Shown in pieces: positions 39,096 to 48,188 of a stretch of DNA of 64,000 bases (position 1 is its first letter; every line of letters starts with the position of its first letter). A model generated the notes under the pieces. The model was not told the origin of the DNA. It searched no databases and worked only from the letters and a program-made list of their open reading frames with translations. Source of the DNA: an uncultured bacterium (GTDB lineage: Bacteria > Verrucomicrobiota > Lentisphaeria > Victivallales > UBA1829); assembly GCA_949297765.1 (NCBI GenBank), contig CASFTV010000004.1:21115-85114 (forward strand), given 5' to 3'. Both the position numbers and the translations under genes were made by a program.

Positions 39096-40256
39096 ATGCC
39101 GCTGATTCATGACAAAAAACTGACCGAAACACCTCCGGTTCTGGTGCTTCTCCGGTCTTTTTTTTCCCGCTTCGACCTGTTGCAGATTCTTCCGGCGGCG
39201 GGACTGCTCATGACGGGAGTTCTGTTCATCTACGGCACAGGCCAGCAGATCGGCGGGATTTATGCGCTTCACTGGGAACGTCAGCTGCTGTGGATCGGAA
39301 TCGGGCTGGTGTTCTGGCTCGCGTTTTCGCTGTTTGACTACCGCCATTACGGAGTGCTTGCGCTGCTGCTCTATCCGTTCGGACTTTTTCTTCTGATCTA
39401 TGTGCTTGCCGCCGGCGATGTGCGGTACGGCGCACGGCGGTGGCTGGAGATCGGAGGAGTGAGTCTTCAGCCGTCGGAGATCGTGAAACTGCTGACGATT
39501 GTTCTTGCCTCGTGGATTTTTTCTCTGGAACGGTTTCGGATCACCCGGTGGAAATCGCTGGGGATTCTGGTGCTTCTGGCGGCCGTTCCGGGCTTTCTGA
39601 TTTTCCGTCAGCCGAATCTGAGTACGGCGCTGACGCTTGTCTTCGGACTGTTTGCGGTTGCGTTCGCGGCGGGACTGCGGCTGCGGATCATTCTGATCGG
39701 GCTGGTGATGTTTGCGGTCTGCGCGCCGGTCGGATATTCCATGCTGCGTCCGTACCACAAGGCGCGGATCCATGTATTTCTGAATCCGGGAGCCGATCCG
39801 CTGAACAAGGGATGGAATCAGATGCAGTCGGAACTGGCGGTCGGGAGCGGGGGGTTGACGGGAAAAGGATTCATGCAGGGAACGCAGAATCAGCTTGGAT
39901 ATCTGCCGCAGACCGTGTCCAATTCGGATTTTATTTTTTCGGTGATCGCGGAAGAGACGGGATTTGCGGGGTCGATCCTGCTTCTTGCGATGTATGTTCT
40001 TCTGATGATCTCCATTTTCCGGACGGCGCTGATCGCGCCGGACGATTTCGGGCGCTATCTCTGTGCGGGAATCGGCGCCGTTCTTGCCCTGCATTCGATC
40101 GTGAACATCGGGATGAGCATCCGTCTGATGCCGGTGACCGGACTGCCGCTCCCGCTGGTGAGTTACGGAGGCACCTTCATGCTGGCCACGCTCAGCTGTC
40201 TTGGCATGGTGCAGTCTGTTTACGCAAAGAGCAACCGGCCCGAGGAGGAACGCTGA
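39096..40256 (+). CDS. rodA: SEDS-family peptidoglycan polymerase RodA
   Basis: A 386-residue polytopic glycosyltransferase that elongates peptidoglycan. Family signatures are ARRWLEIGGVSLQPSEIVKL, the QPNLSTALT segment, GLTGKGFMQGTQNQLGYLPQ and the C-terminal TGLPLPLVSYGG. The LP-rich 'RFDLLQILPAAGLL' start and moderate size fit RodA better than FtsW. GAAGGA directly precedes the ATG. The next gene begins 1 base after the stop. Confidence 0.9.
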   Translation: MPLIHDKKLTETPPVLVLLRSFFSRFDLLQILPAAGLLMTGVLFIYGTGQQIGGIYALHWERQLLWIGIGLVFWLAFSLFDYRHYGVLALLLYPFGLFLLIYVLAAGDVRYGARRWLEIGGVSLQPSEIVKLLTIVLASWIFSLERFRITRWKSLGILVLLAAVPGFLIFRQPNLSTALTLVFGLFAVAFAAGLRLRIILIGLVMFAVCAPVGYSMLRPYHKARIHVFLNPGADPLNKGWNQMQSELAVGSGGLTGKGFMQGTQNQLGYLPQTVSNSDFIFSVIAEETGFAGSILLLAMYVLLMISIFRTALIAPDDFGRYLCAGIGAVLALHSIVNIGMSIRLMPVTGLPLPLVSYGGTFMLATLSCLGMVQSVYAKSNRPEEER

Positions 40257-40257
40257 A

Positions 40258-42000
40258 ATGTATGAATCCGTCCCCTTTCTACCGATGACAAAACAGGAGA
40301 TGGAGGCCCTCGGCTGGGATTCCATCGACATTCTTCTGCTGACCGGCGACGCCTATGTGGAACACCCCTCGTTCGGGACCGCGGTGATCGGACGGTACCT
40401 GCTGGACAAAGGCTTCCGGGTCGGAGTGATCGCTCAGCCGGACTGGAAAAATCCCGACTCCCTCAAGACGATGGGACGGCCGAACATCGCCTGCGGAGTC
40501 TCCTCGGGAAACATGGACTCGATGGTCTGCATCTACACGGTCGGACGGCGTTTCCGCAAAGACGACATGTACTCTCCCGGCGGAGCGACAGGGAAACGTC
40601 CTCCGCTGGCGTCGGTGGTCTACGCCCAGCTCGCAAAACGGGCGTTTCCCGGACTGCCGATCGTTCTCGGCGGCGTGGAAGCAAGTCTCCGCCGGGTGGC
40701 GCATTACGACTACTGGCAGGACAAAATGCACCCCTCGGTGCTGGTCGATTCCAAAGCCGACATCCTGATCTTCGGGATGGGGGAAACCGCCTCGCTGGAG
40801 GTCTACACCCGTCTCCGCGACGGAAAGGAACTCGACGGCATACCGGGGACCGCCCGGTTCCTCGGCGGCAACGCAACCCGGAATTTCGATTCCACCGGCT
40901 GCGTCGAACTGCCCTCTTATGAACAGATCTGCGCCGATCCGAAGGAGCTTCTCCGGCAGACGATGAAAATCGAAGCGGAAATGAATCCGTGGTGCGGACG
41001 CCGTCTGATTCAGCGGTACCAGGACCGCCTGCTTCTTCTGGAGCCTCCGGCGCCGCCGCTCTCCCAGAAGGAGTTCGACCATGTCTGCGAGCTGCCGTAC
41101 GGAATGGGTCCGCATCCAAGCTACAAGGAGCCGGTTCCCGCCTATGAATGCGTCAAATTCTCGATTCCCGCGGTGCGCGGCTGTCCGGGAGGATGCGCGT
41201 TCTGCGGACTGGTCTCCCACCAGACGCGCCATCTGGTCTCCCGTTCGCCGGAATCGGTGCTGCGGAGCATTGAACGCCTGAAACAACTGCCCGGATTCCA
41301 TGGGATCGTCAGCGACATCGGCGGCGCCGCTTCGAACATCTTCGGAAACCGGGTTGCCGACCATGCAATGTGTGAAAAATGCCGCAGAGTCTCCTGCATG
41401 TGGCCGAAGCCGTGCCGCAACTACATACCCGACGGCTCCGTGCTTCTGAAGCTGCTCCGGACGGCTCGGAAAATGCCGGGAATCCGCAAGGTCTTTCTGA
41501 ATTCGGGGATGCGTCTGGATCTGGCGCTCCGCCAGGAGGAGCTGACAGGCGAAATCATCCGCAATCATGTTTCGGGACATCTCAAGGTTGCTCCGGAACA
41601 TCTCCATCCCCGGGTCCTGAATCTGATGCGGAAGGGCCAGCCCGGTGAGCTGGAAGCCTTTATGAAACTTTTCGAACGCTGCTGCCGGGAGGCGGGGAAG
41701 GAACAGTATCTCATTCCGCTTTTCATCTCCAACTTTCCGGGCTGCACCGAGCGGGAAATGAAGGTCGTGGACGATTTTCTGGAACGCCGCCACTGGAGCC
41801 CCCAGCAGGTTCAGGACTACATTCCCCTGCCGATGACCATGGGCGCCGCCATGTACTGCAGCGGCAGAAACCCCTATACAGGAGAAGAGATCGAAGTCAA
41901 CCGCGGACTGCGGGAACGGCGGACACAGATCCACATGCTGAAAAAGAAACGTCCTTCCCAGTACCGGAAAGATTCCTCCCGGGGCAGCAAATACCGCTGA
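40258..42000 (+). CDS. ygiQ: YgiQ-family radical SAM protein
   Basis: A 580-residue radical SAM enzyme of the YgiQ (UPF0313) family with unknown substrate. The N-terminal cobalamin-domain-like part has LLTGDAYVEHPSFGTAVI and MYSPGGATGKRPP; the SAM-cluster motif is CPGGCAFC near residue 312, and SGHLKVAPEHLHP and DYIPLPMTMGAAMYCSGRNP mark the C-terminal half. A GAGGAGG site spans the rodA stop, so translation is coupled. It ends 16 bp before repeat copy B. Confidence 0.92.
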   Translation: MYESVPFLPMTKQEMEALGWDSIDILLLTGDAYVEHPSFGTAVIGRYLLDKGFRVGVIAQPDWKNPDSLKTMGRPNIACGVSSGNMDSMVCIYTVGRRFRKDDMYSPGGATGKRPPLASVVYAQLAKRAFPGLPIVLGGVEASLRRVAHYDYWQDKMHPSVLVDSKADILIFGMGETASLEVYTRLRDGKELDGIPGTARFLGGNATRNFDSTGCVELPSYEQICADPKELLRQTMKIEAEMNPWCGRRLIQRYQDRLLLLEPPAPPLSQKEFDHVCELPYGMGPHPSYKEPVPAYECVKFSIPAVRGCPGGCAFCGLVSHQTRHLVSRSPESVLRSIERLKQLPGFHGIVSDIGGAASNIFGNRVADHAMCEKCRRVSCMWPKPCRNYIPDGSVLLKLLRTARKMPGIRKVFLNSGMRLDLALRQEELTGEIIRNHVSGHLKVAPEHLHPRVLNLMRKGQPGELEAFMKLFERCCREAGKEQYLIPLFISNFPGCTEREMKVVDDFLERRHWSPQQVQDYIPLPMTMGAAMYCSGRNPYTGEEIEVNRGLRERRTQIHMLKKKRPSQYRKDSSRGSKYR

Positions 42001-42015
42001 CCCCCGCCCCGTCAA

Positions 42016-42106
42016 CGGGAAAAACGAGAATGCGTTTTTCCCGGGTCAAGGACCGCTGTCCTTGCCGCGGTCCAGCGGCGAAACGCTGGTCGTGCGGAAG
42101 CACGAA
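42016..42106 (-). repeat. Four-hairpin structured repeat, copy B (inverted)
   Basis: Read on the minus strand the order is the same as in copies A and C: TCGTGC-TTCC-GCACGA, CCAGCG-TTTCGC-CGCTGG, CAAGGAC-AGCG-GTCCTTG, and an 11-bp stem CGGGAAAAACG with a 6-nt loop. Loops are longer than in A and C while the stems are intact. It occupies the start of the 372-bp gap between ygiQ and mraZ. The rest (42107-42290) is C-rich and then A/T-rich with no gene. Confidence 0.85.
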
Positions 42107-42290
42107 CTCCCCCGTCCCCACCCTCCCCACCAAACCGCCATATACTCATTCATTTCCCCACCCATCCAAACGAATCTCAATCCCCGCCCCCGAGCATCGG
42201 AAGGATCATTCTGCCCGGCGACTCCAACCACTTTCCGAATATAAAAAAGACCGACTCTTCTAAAAATTTGCTTTTTTTTCAAAAAAACTC

Positions 42291-42318
42291 TTGAAAGTAG
42301 CGGAAAAAAGGTTATTAT
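42291..42318 (+). promoter_or_regulatory. Promoter of the mraZ-dcw operon
   Basis: TTGAAA (42291-42296), 16 bp, TATTAT (42313-42318), followed immediately by three MraZ-type direct repeats. Confidence 0.65.
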
Positions 42319-42320
42319 TA

Positions 42321-42350
42321 GGGACATATAGGGGAGAATAGGTGTAATTA
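42321..42350 (+). promoter_or_regulatory. Probable MraZ operator: three 10-bp direct repeats
   Basis: GGGACATATA, GGGGAGAATA and GGTGTAATTA follow one another at exactly 10-bp intervals between the -10 box and the mraZ start. MraZ is known to autorepress by binding G-rich repeats at this spacing (TGGGN in E. coli). The assignment is by pattern and position. Confidence 0.65.
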
Positions 42351-42372
42351 GCATCGAGATGGAGTAAAACGG

Positions 42373-42825
42373 ATGGCGACGGGGAACGAGCCCACATTTT
42401 TTCTTGGGGAGTATGAGCATACGCTTGACGCCCAGCGGAGAGTTGCGATTCCGGCCGGCTGGCGCGGGTGCGGGCGTTTCATACTTCTTCCGGGGAAAGA
42501 TCACTCCATTCAGATGATGACGGTTGAAACGTTCCGGGAAATGGTGCTGGACAAGACGAAAAAACTTTCGCTCGGGAACATGGAGGATGCGCGGAATCTG
42601 GCCCGTCTGGGATCGCGTGCGCAGGAATGCGTGTGCGACAAGCAGGGACGCATCCAGATCTCGCAGCAGCTTGCATCGTATGCGAATCTGAGGGAGAAAG
42701 TGGCACTGGTCGGCTCTGTTTCGATGATTCTTCTCTATCCTCCGGAGGCGTGGAATCTTCTGCGCGACGGGAACGGGGAAGAACACTGCTTTGATATTTT
42801 CAACCGCCTTGACACGGAGAGATGA
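42373..42825 (+). CDS. mraZ: Transcriptional regulator MraZ
   Basis: A 150-residue DNA-binding protein with two AbrB-like MraZ domains; the family features are GEYEHTLDAQRRVAIPAGWR in the first half and CVCDKQGRIQISQQLASYANL in the second. It is the first gene of the division and cell wall (dcw) cluster and probably represses its own promoter. The start overlaps no upstream gene, and the stop overlaps rsmH by 4 bp. Confidence 0.94.
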   Translation: MATGNEPTFFLGEYEHTLDAQRRVAIPAGWRGCGRFILLPGKDHSIQMMTVETFREMVLDKTKKLSLGNMEDARNLARLGSRAQECVCDKQGRIQISQQLASYANLREKVALVGSVSMILLYPPEAWNLLRDGNGEEHCFDIFNRLDTER

Positions 42826-43802
42826 CAGTGGAGTCGGACGGCTTTACCCATATTCCGGTTCTTCCCGAAGAGACGGTATCGGTGTTTTCGGGATCGGCGT
42901 CTGAACCGCGCCGCCTGATCGACTGCACCGTGGGATGCGGAGGACACAGCGGTCTGCTGCTGAAACGCTTTCCGGAACTCGAGATTCTCGGGATCGACCG
43001 GGATGAGGAGGCTCTTCGGCGGGCGGAACAGCATCTTGCCTTTGCGGGGAAGCGGATTCATCTCCGGAAAGGGGCGTTTTCCTCTCTGGCGGCGCTGTCG
43101 AAGGAACTGGGCTGGGAGAGTGTGGACGGGATTCTGATGGACATCGGGGTTTCCTCGCCGCAGATCGACGATCCGAAACGGGGATTTTCGTTCCGGCACG
43201 ACGGACCGCTCGACATGCGGATGGACCGGAGTTCGCCGCTGTCCGCCGCACGGGTGCTGAATCAGTACGGGGAAGAGGCGCTGCGGACGCTGTTCCGGAA
43301 CTACGGGGAACTGGAGAGCCATGACGCGGCGCGTCTTGCGAAAGCGATCGTGGAGGAACGGGAAAAACGGCCGTTTGCCCGCACCTCCGAGCTGGCGGCG
43401 GTCTGCGAAGGGGTTCTGCGGAACCGGAGACGGAAAGGCGGACCTCCCGTGCCGACCCTCTGTTTTCAGGCTCTGCGGATCGAAGTCAACAGCGAGCTGG
43501 AGGAGCTGAAGCAGGCACTGGAGTCGGCGCTTGAGCTTTTGCGCTCGGGGGGACGGATCGCGGTGATTACGTTCCACTCGCTGGAGGACCGGATTGTAAA
43601 GAATTTTTTCCGCGATATGGCGGAGCGGTGCAAATGTCCGCCGGGACTTCCGGTGTGCGTTTGCGGATGGAGTCCGAAATTAAACGTGTTAACCCGTCAC
43701 CCTGTGACGGCCGGAGAAGAGGAATTGAACAGAAATCCGAGAGCAGCGTGTGCCAAACTGAGGGCCGCTGAAAAAACAGCAGCGAAGGAGCAGAAACAAT
43801 GA
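42822..43802 (+). CDS. rsmH: 16S rRNA (cytosine-1402 N4)-methyltransferase
   Basis: Methylates C1402 of 16S rRNA. The 326-residue SAM methyltransferase (MraW family) has HIPVLPEETVSVF, the SAM-binding DCTVGCGGHSG, LMDIGVSSPQID, RGFSF and the C-terminal ITFHSLEDRIVKNFF. It overlaps mraZ upstream (ATGA) and ftsL downstream (ATGA), so the three are translationally coupled. Confidence 0.96.
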   Translation: MTVESDGFTHIPVLPEETVSVFSGSASEPRRLIDCTVGCGGHSGLLLKRFPELEILGIDRDEEALRRAEQHLAFAGKRIHLRKGAFSSLAALSKELGWESVDGILMDIGVSSPQIDDPKRGFSFRHDGPLDMRMDRSSPLSAARVLNQYGEEALRTLFRNYGELESHDAARLAKAIVEEREKRPFARTSELAAVCEGVLRNRRRKGGPPVPTLCFQALRIEVNSELEELKQALESALELLRSGGRIAVITFHSLEDRIVKNFFRDMAERCKCPPGLPVCVCGWSPKLNVLTRHPVTAGEEELNRNPRAACAKLRAAEKTAAKEQKQ

Positions 43803-44224
43803 AAAGCGTCAAGACGATGAGATCGACCGAGGACGGACGCCGTTCCGTGCAGGCGTCCGGCAGAAGCCGCTGGTTTTCCTCCATGGTTCTTCCGGTTCTC
43901 GTGATGTTTGCGCTGATTTTTGCGGCGTTCAATCTGCGGATTTCGTTCAATCAGAAAGCGGAACAGGCGAACAGGGATATTGCGCGGGTCCGCTCGAAAA
44001 TCCATCAGCTGGAGCGGGAGATTGCAAATCTGAAGAACCGGAAGGAGGAACTGAGTTCGTGGCCGAAAATCCGGGAGAAGATTGTGCGGTACCGTCTCGG
44101 GCTCCGCGCGGCGAATCCGGATCAGGTGTTCCGCATTGAGGTTCCCTCCGAACACAAAGTGGCGGGAAAGGCGTCGCGGGAGACGGTCCATCTTCCGCAG
44201 CGGACGGCAAGCATCGGCTTCTAA
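43799..44224 (+). CDS. ftsL: Cell-division protein FtsL-like
   Basis: A 141-residue bitopic protein: basic cytoplasmic N-terminus, one membrane segment (about 30-48), then a coiled-coil with leucine-type heptads (IARVRSKIHQLEREIANLKNRKEEL). Sequence conservation in this family is low; the identification rests on topology and position between rsmH and ftsI. An unusual C-terminal extension of about 45 residues follows the coiled coil. Confidence 0.75.
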   Translation: MKSVKTMRSTEDGRRSVQASGRSRWFSSMVLPVLVMFALIFAAFNLRISFNQKAEQANRDIARVRSKIHQLEREIANLKNRKEELSSWPKIREKIVRYRLGLRAANPDQVFRIEVPSEHKVAGKASRETVHLPQRTASIGF

Positions 44225-44242
44225 ATTCCGGGAGGGGAACGG

Positions 44243-46219
44243 ATGACAAAATTCACGGCAATGGGCAGACGGATGCTCGTTCTGGTCGGTCTTTTTCTTC
44301 TGTTCGCCGGCTATCTGGCCTACAGTCTCTACTCGGTGCAGATCGAACGCCACGAGGAACTGTACCGGAAAGCACGCCTGAAATACACCACGGTCAAGCG
44401 GATCTCCGGGAAGCGCGGAGAAATTTTTGACTACGAGGGGAATCTTCTGGTCGGCAACATTCCCTGTTCCGACGTCTGCGCCGATCCGTCGCTGGCGGGG
44501 GATGCGGCAAACTGCCGGAAGATCGCTCTTCTCCTCGGGAAGCGGCTCGACATCAATCCGGATTCCGTCTATGAAAAGCTCATGGACAAGGAGATTGTCA
44601 CAAAAGATGCGGACGGGACCGAACGCCGCCGTGTCCGGAAATTTGTCATCATCAAGGCGCGCGTCGATTATGAATGCGCGGAACGGCTCAAGCGCGAGAC
44701 CCGGGAACTCGGATGCAACTGCATCTTCTTCCGGGAAACCACCAAGCGGAACTATCCGAAAAACCAGCTTCTTGCAAACATTCTCGGCTTCACGAATCTG
44801 GACCGCGACCGGCTCGTGGCGGTGATCGGTCTGGAAAAGTTTTTCGACAAGAACATGAAATCGGTTCAGGGGGAGTCGCGCTTTGAACGGTCGCGGGACG
44901 GTCTTCCGCTCGCCTACGGGAATACGCTCACCCGGAAGGATCAGGACGGCTTCAATGTCTATCTGACGATCCGGGAGCCGATCCAGTCGATTCTGGAAGA
45001 GGAACTGGACAAGCTGATGCTCCGCTGCCGTCCGCGCGCCGCCTATGCGGTCATGGCCGATCCCTACACGGGAGACATCATTGCCGCGGCACAGCGCCCG
45101 ACCTTCAATCCGAACGACCGTTCCAGCATGGCTCCGGACGCATGGAGAAACCGCATCGCGGAAGACACGTTCGAGCCGGGTTCGATCATGAAACCGTTCG
45201 CGGTGGCCGGAGCGCTCGACAACGGAATCGTCCGTCCGGACACCCGCTTCGACTGCGAAAAAGGACTCTGGTTCTACGGCGGAAAAAGCCTCAAGGACTC
45301 CCATCCGATGGGCATGCTGACCGTTTCGGAGATCGTTCAGCATTCCAGCAACATCGGCACGGCGAAAATCGCGCTTCTGATGGGCGAGAAACTGCTGGAC
45401 CGGACATTGCGGTCGTTCGGGTTCGGAGAACGGACAGGGATTCCGCTGAAACCGGAAACAGCGGGAATTTTCCGTCCGCTGTCACGCTGGGACACGCTTT
45501 CGATCACCCGTTTCCCGATCGGTCAGGGCATTGCGGCATCGCCGCTTCAGATCGTGCGGGGATACTGCATGCTCGCAAATGGCGGCCACCCGGTCAAGCT
45601 GCGTCTGGTGGACCGGCTGGAAAATCCGGAAACCGGGATCGTTCACAGGACTCCTCTGGAAAAAACCGAACCGCTCTTCCGGAATCCGGCGACCCTCCGG
45701 GCCTTGATTCCGATGCTGGTGAGCGTCACCGAACCGGGCGGTACCGCACGGGCCGCCGCCGTGCGCGGCTATTATACGGCGGGGAAAACGGGAACCGCGC
45801 AGAAATTTGTCAACGGCGCCTATTCCAAGTCCAAATACATCGCGAACTTTGTCGGATTTGTTCCGGCCTCGAATCCGCGGTTTGTTCTGCTGGTCAGCGC
45901 GGATGAGCCGAAGGGAGGATACTACGGAGGATCGGTCGCCGGTCCTTCGTTCCGGGAGATTGCGGAACGCACGCTGAAATACATGAACGTCAAACCGGAT
46001 TACGACGCCGACGCACGGGAAAAGGAAGAAAAAATCGCCGCCCGCCAGCGCTGGCTCCAGAAGCAGAAGGAACGGAAGGAACAGGAAAAGAGTCCGATCC
46101 GCCCGCGCACAGTACAGCCGGTCCGGAAAACGCCCTCCGCCGTTCCCCGCCGTCCGGGGGTCCAGCCGAAATACCGCTACATCACCATCTCGCAGACAAA
46201 CCGGCGGAGAGCGGGCTGA
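44243..46219 (+). CDS. ftsI: Penicillin-binding protein 2/3 (FtsI-like transpeptidase)
   Basis: Septal peptidoglycan transpeptidase. The 658-residue class B PBP has one N-terminal membrane segment, the dimerisation module with RGEIFDYEGNLL, and the catalytic motifs EPGSIMKP (active Ser near 314), SSN near 368 and AGKTGTAQK (Lys near 515). A basic, Lys/Arg-rich tail of about 70 residues, including a coiled KEEKIAARQRWLQKQKERKE stretch, follows the catalytic domain and is longer than usual. No PASTA domain. Confidence 0.93.
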   Translation: MTKFTAMGRRMLVLVGLFLLFAGYLAYSLYSVQIERHEELYRKARLKYTTVKRISGKRGEIFDYEGNLLVGNIPCSDVCADPSLAGDAANCRKIALLLGKRLDINPDSVYEKLMDKEIVTKDADGTERRRVRKFVIIKARVDYECAERLKRETRELGCNCIFFRETTKRNYPKNQLLANILGFTNLDRDRLVAVIGLEKFFDKNMKSVQGESRFERSRDGLPLAYGNTLTRKDQDGFNVYLTIREPIQSILEEELDKLMLRCRPRAAYAVMADPYTGDIIAAAQRPTFNPNDRSSMAPDAWRNRIAEDTFEPGSIMKPFAVAGALDNGIVRPDTRFDCEKGLWFYGGKSLKDSHPMGMLTVSEIVQHSSNIGTAKIALLMGEKLLDRTLRSFGFGERTGIPLKPETAGIFRPLSRWDTLSITRFPIGQGIAASPLQIVRGYCMLANGGHPVKLRLVDRLENPETGIVHRTPLEKTEPLFRNPATLRALIPMLVSVTEPGGTARAAAVRGYYTAGKTGTAQKFVNGAYSKSKYIANFVGFVPASNPRFVLLVSADEPKGGYYGGSVAGPSFREIAERTLKYMNVKPDYDADAREKEEKIAARQRWLQKQKERKEQEKSPIRPRTVQPVRKTPSAVPRRPGVQPKYRYITISQTNRRRAG

Positions 46220-46221
46220 GC

Positions 46222-47355
46222 ATGACGGACGGTCCCTATTTCGACAATGCCGCCGCCTGTCCGCCGTCCCTCCGGGCGCTGAATACCTTTCTCACCGCCG
46301 CGCAGGAATTTCCCGGCAATCAGGAAGCGGCCGGAGCGGCCGGGGTCCGCGCAAAACAGGCGGTAAAAGAGGCGTCGGCACATCTTTCCGGTCTGCTTGC
46401 GCCGGGCTATGAAGTTCTCTGGTGCGGGACGGGAACGGATGCGCTTTCCGCGGCCGTCCAGGCGCACTGCATGGCAAATCCGGGAACGGAAATCGTCACG
46501 ACCAACGCGGAACATCCCGCCCTGCGGCAGTCCGTGCGTCGCTTTGCGGAACAGTACGGACTGGCCGTCCGCACGGCGGAGATTGCAAAAGACGGACAGA
46601 TCCGGACGGAATCGCTGGTTTCCGTTCTCAGCCGGAAAACCTCTCTTCTGGCGGTCCATCATGTCAATGCGGAGACCGGTGCCGTACAGGACTTGGCCTT
46701 TCTGCGCGGACTGCTGGACCGTCATGCGCCCGGCGCGCTGTTCCTTGCGGATACGATCCAGTCCGTCTGCAAAGTTGCGATTCCGATGCGGGAGGCGCAT
46801 CCGGATTTTCTCACACTTTCGGGCTGCAAGATCGGTGCGCCCTGCGGAGCGGCCCTGCTCTGGCGCGACTGTCCGGGACGGGCTCTGACCAGAACGATCC
46901 ATGCTCTGCGGGAGCGTCATCATGCGCTCGGGCGCTGCGTTCCCGCGGCGGCCGTGACCATTGCGGAGATTGTCGGGATTCTTCTTCCCGCCCTGAAGGA
47001 ACGGGGAGAACGGGCATCGGCGCTCCGGCGTTCCGTTCTGGAATCGCCCCTGATCACGGCGAATGCCCGGGAAACGATTCCTTCCGCTCTGAGTTCGCCG
47101 TATCTTCTGCATCTTCTTTTTCCGAAGCATCAGGGAGGGGTTCTGGTCCGGATGCTGGGAGCCGAAGGAATCTCGGTTGCGGCGGGATCCGCCTGCGCGG
47201 CAGAAACGCGGGAGCCCTCCGAAACGCTGACGGCAATGGGATACGGAAAAGCCCTTGCCTTCGGTGCGCTCCGGATCTCCTTCTGGGATACGAACACTCC
47301 CGCCGAGGTCGAAGATTTGAAAAAGGTTTTCGAGCGGGTATTGAAAAATTACTGA
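46222..47355 (+). CDS. Cysteine desulfurase (class V aminotransferase, NifS/IscS-like)
   Basis: A 377-residue PLP enzyme that mobilises cysteine sulfur for Fe-S clusters. It starts 2 bp after ftsI with FDNAAACPPSLRAL. The His/Glu pair is in AVHHVNAETGAVQD, the PLP lysine in TLSGCKIGAPCG (usually SGHKxxGPKG), and the persulfide Cys in VAAGSACAAETREPS. The divergent Lys block makes the enzyme class clear but the subclass uncertain. A NifU-like scaffold follows, supporting an Fe-S role. Confidence 0.85.
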   Translation: MTDGPYFDNAAACPPSLRALNTFLTAAQEFPGNQEAAGAAGVRAKQAVKEASAHLSGLLAPGYEVLWCGTGTDALSAAVQAHCMANPGTEIVTTNAEHPALRQSVRRFAEQYGLAVRTAEIAKDGQIRTESLVSVLSRKTSLLAVHHVNAETGAVQDLAFLRGLLDRHAPGALFLADTIQSVCKVAIPMREAHPDFLTLSGCKIGAPCGAALLWRDCPGRALTRTIHALRERHHALGRCVPAAAVTIAEIVGILLPALKERGERASALRRSVLESPLITANARETIPSALSSPYLLHLLFPKHQGGVLVRMLGAEGISVAAGSACAAETREPSETLTAMGYGKALAFGALRISFWDTNTPAEVEDLKKVFERVLKNY

Positions 47356-47368
47356 AAGCGGTTATAGT
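47341..47368 (+). promoter_or_regulatory. Internal promoter of the NifU-like gene
   Basis: TTGAAA (47341-47346), 16 bp, TATAGT (47363-47368), overlapping the last codons of the desulfurase gene. It could allow the scaffold protein to be made separately. Confidence 0.55.
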
Positions 47369-47393
47369 TACCACGAACCCATCACAGGAAAGG

Positions 47394-47621
47394 ATGAGCG
47401 AAATGGAAGAGAAAATCAGAACCAGACTCGAAGAACTCCGCAGCTATCTTCAGGCGGATGGCGGAGATCTTGAAATTGTTGCGATCGAAGGAAAAACCGT
47501 CAAACTGGCGCTCAAGGGAGCCTGCGGCGGCTGTCCCCACGCGACGATGACCATCAAGGACGGAATTGAGCGCATTCTCCGCGACGAAATTGATCCGGAG
47601 ATTGTTGTGGAACGCGTCTGA
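47394..47621 (+). CDS. NifU-like (NFU) Fe-S scaffold
   Basis: A 75-residue protein consisting of just the NifU C-terminal (Nfu) domain: LRSYLQADGGDLEIVAIEG and the cluster-binding CGGCPHATMTIKDGIE. The CxxC binds a transferable [4Fe-4S] cluster between monomers. In-frame ATGs at 47394 and 47403 are both feasible; I use the first. It follows a cysteine desulfurase, a partner in cluster assembly. Confidence 0.92.
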   Translation: MSEMEEKIRTRLEELRSYLQADGGDLEIVAIEGKTVKLALKGACGGCPHATMTIKDGIERILRDEIDPEIVVERV

Positions 47622-47639
47622 CGCGTTGTTTCCCGACTC

Positions 47640-47678
47640 TGCGCGGACGTTGACGGAACGGTCCGCGCATTTTTTTTA
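47640..47678 (+). terminator. Intrinsic terminator after the NifU-like gene
   Basis: GCGCGGAC, 12-nt loop, GTCCGCGC, then A and a T-tract of eight. Confidence 0.9.
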
Positions 47679-47703
47679 GAGAACGTTTTTCCGAAGAACC
47701 CTC

Positions 47704-48171
47704 ATGAAGGAAGTCGAAGTCTACACCGACGGCGCCTGCCGCGGCAATCCCGGCCGCGGCGGTTACGGAGCAGTCCTCAAGTACCGGGATTTCCGGAAGG
47801 AACTCTCCGGCGGATTCCGTCTGACCACGAACAACCGCATGGAGGTGTTTGCCGTCATTGCCGCGCTGGAAGCGCTCCGGGAACCGTGCATTCTCACAAT
47901 CCGTTCCGACTCCCGCTATCTGATCGACACGATGGAAAAAGGCTGGCTCGAACGCTGGCGCAAAAACGGATGGAAAAACAAAAACGGCGATCCGGTCCGG
48001 AATATTGATCTGTGGCGGAGACTGTTTGTTGCAAAACTCCGCCACAAGTGCAAATTCATCTGGGTCAAGGGCCACGCGGAGAACGCGGAAAACAACCGCT
48101 GCGACGAACTGGCCACCGCGGCCGCCGACGGAACCGAACTCCTGGAAGACGAAGCGTTCGCCTCCCAATGA
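47704..48171 (+). CDS. rnhA: Ribonuclease HI
   Basis: Cleaves the RNA strand of RNA:DNA hybrids. All four catalytic acids are visible in the 155-residue protein: Asp in YTDGACRGNPG, Glu in NNRMEVFA, Asp in IRSDSRYL and Asp in NRCDELA. The KNGWKNKNGDPVRN basic handle is present, as in E. coli. It converges with the GH116 gene 18 bp later. Confidence 0.96.
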   Translation: MKEVEVYTDGACRGNPGRGGYGAVLKYRDFRKELSGGFRLTTNNRMEVFAVIAALEALREPCILTIRSDSRYLIDTMEKGWLERWRKNGWKNKNGDPVRNIDLWRRLFVAKLRHKCKFIWVKGHAENAENNRCDELATAAADGTELLEDEAFASQ

Positions 48172-48188
48172 GTCTGGTCTCCCGCTGT

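Noticed and set aside
42016..42043. Fourth stem of the repeat as the ygiQ transcription terminator
   Set aside because: Its G-C pairs are outside and A-T pairs inside, and the T-tract is within the stem, unlike the four clear terminators in the window.
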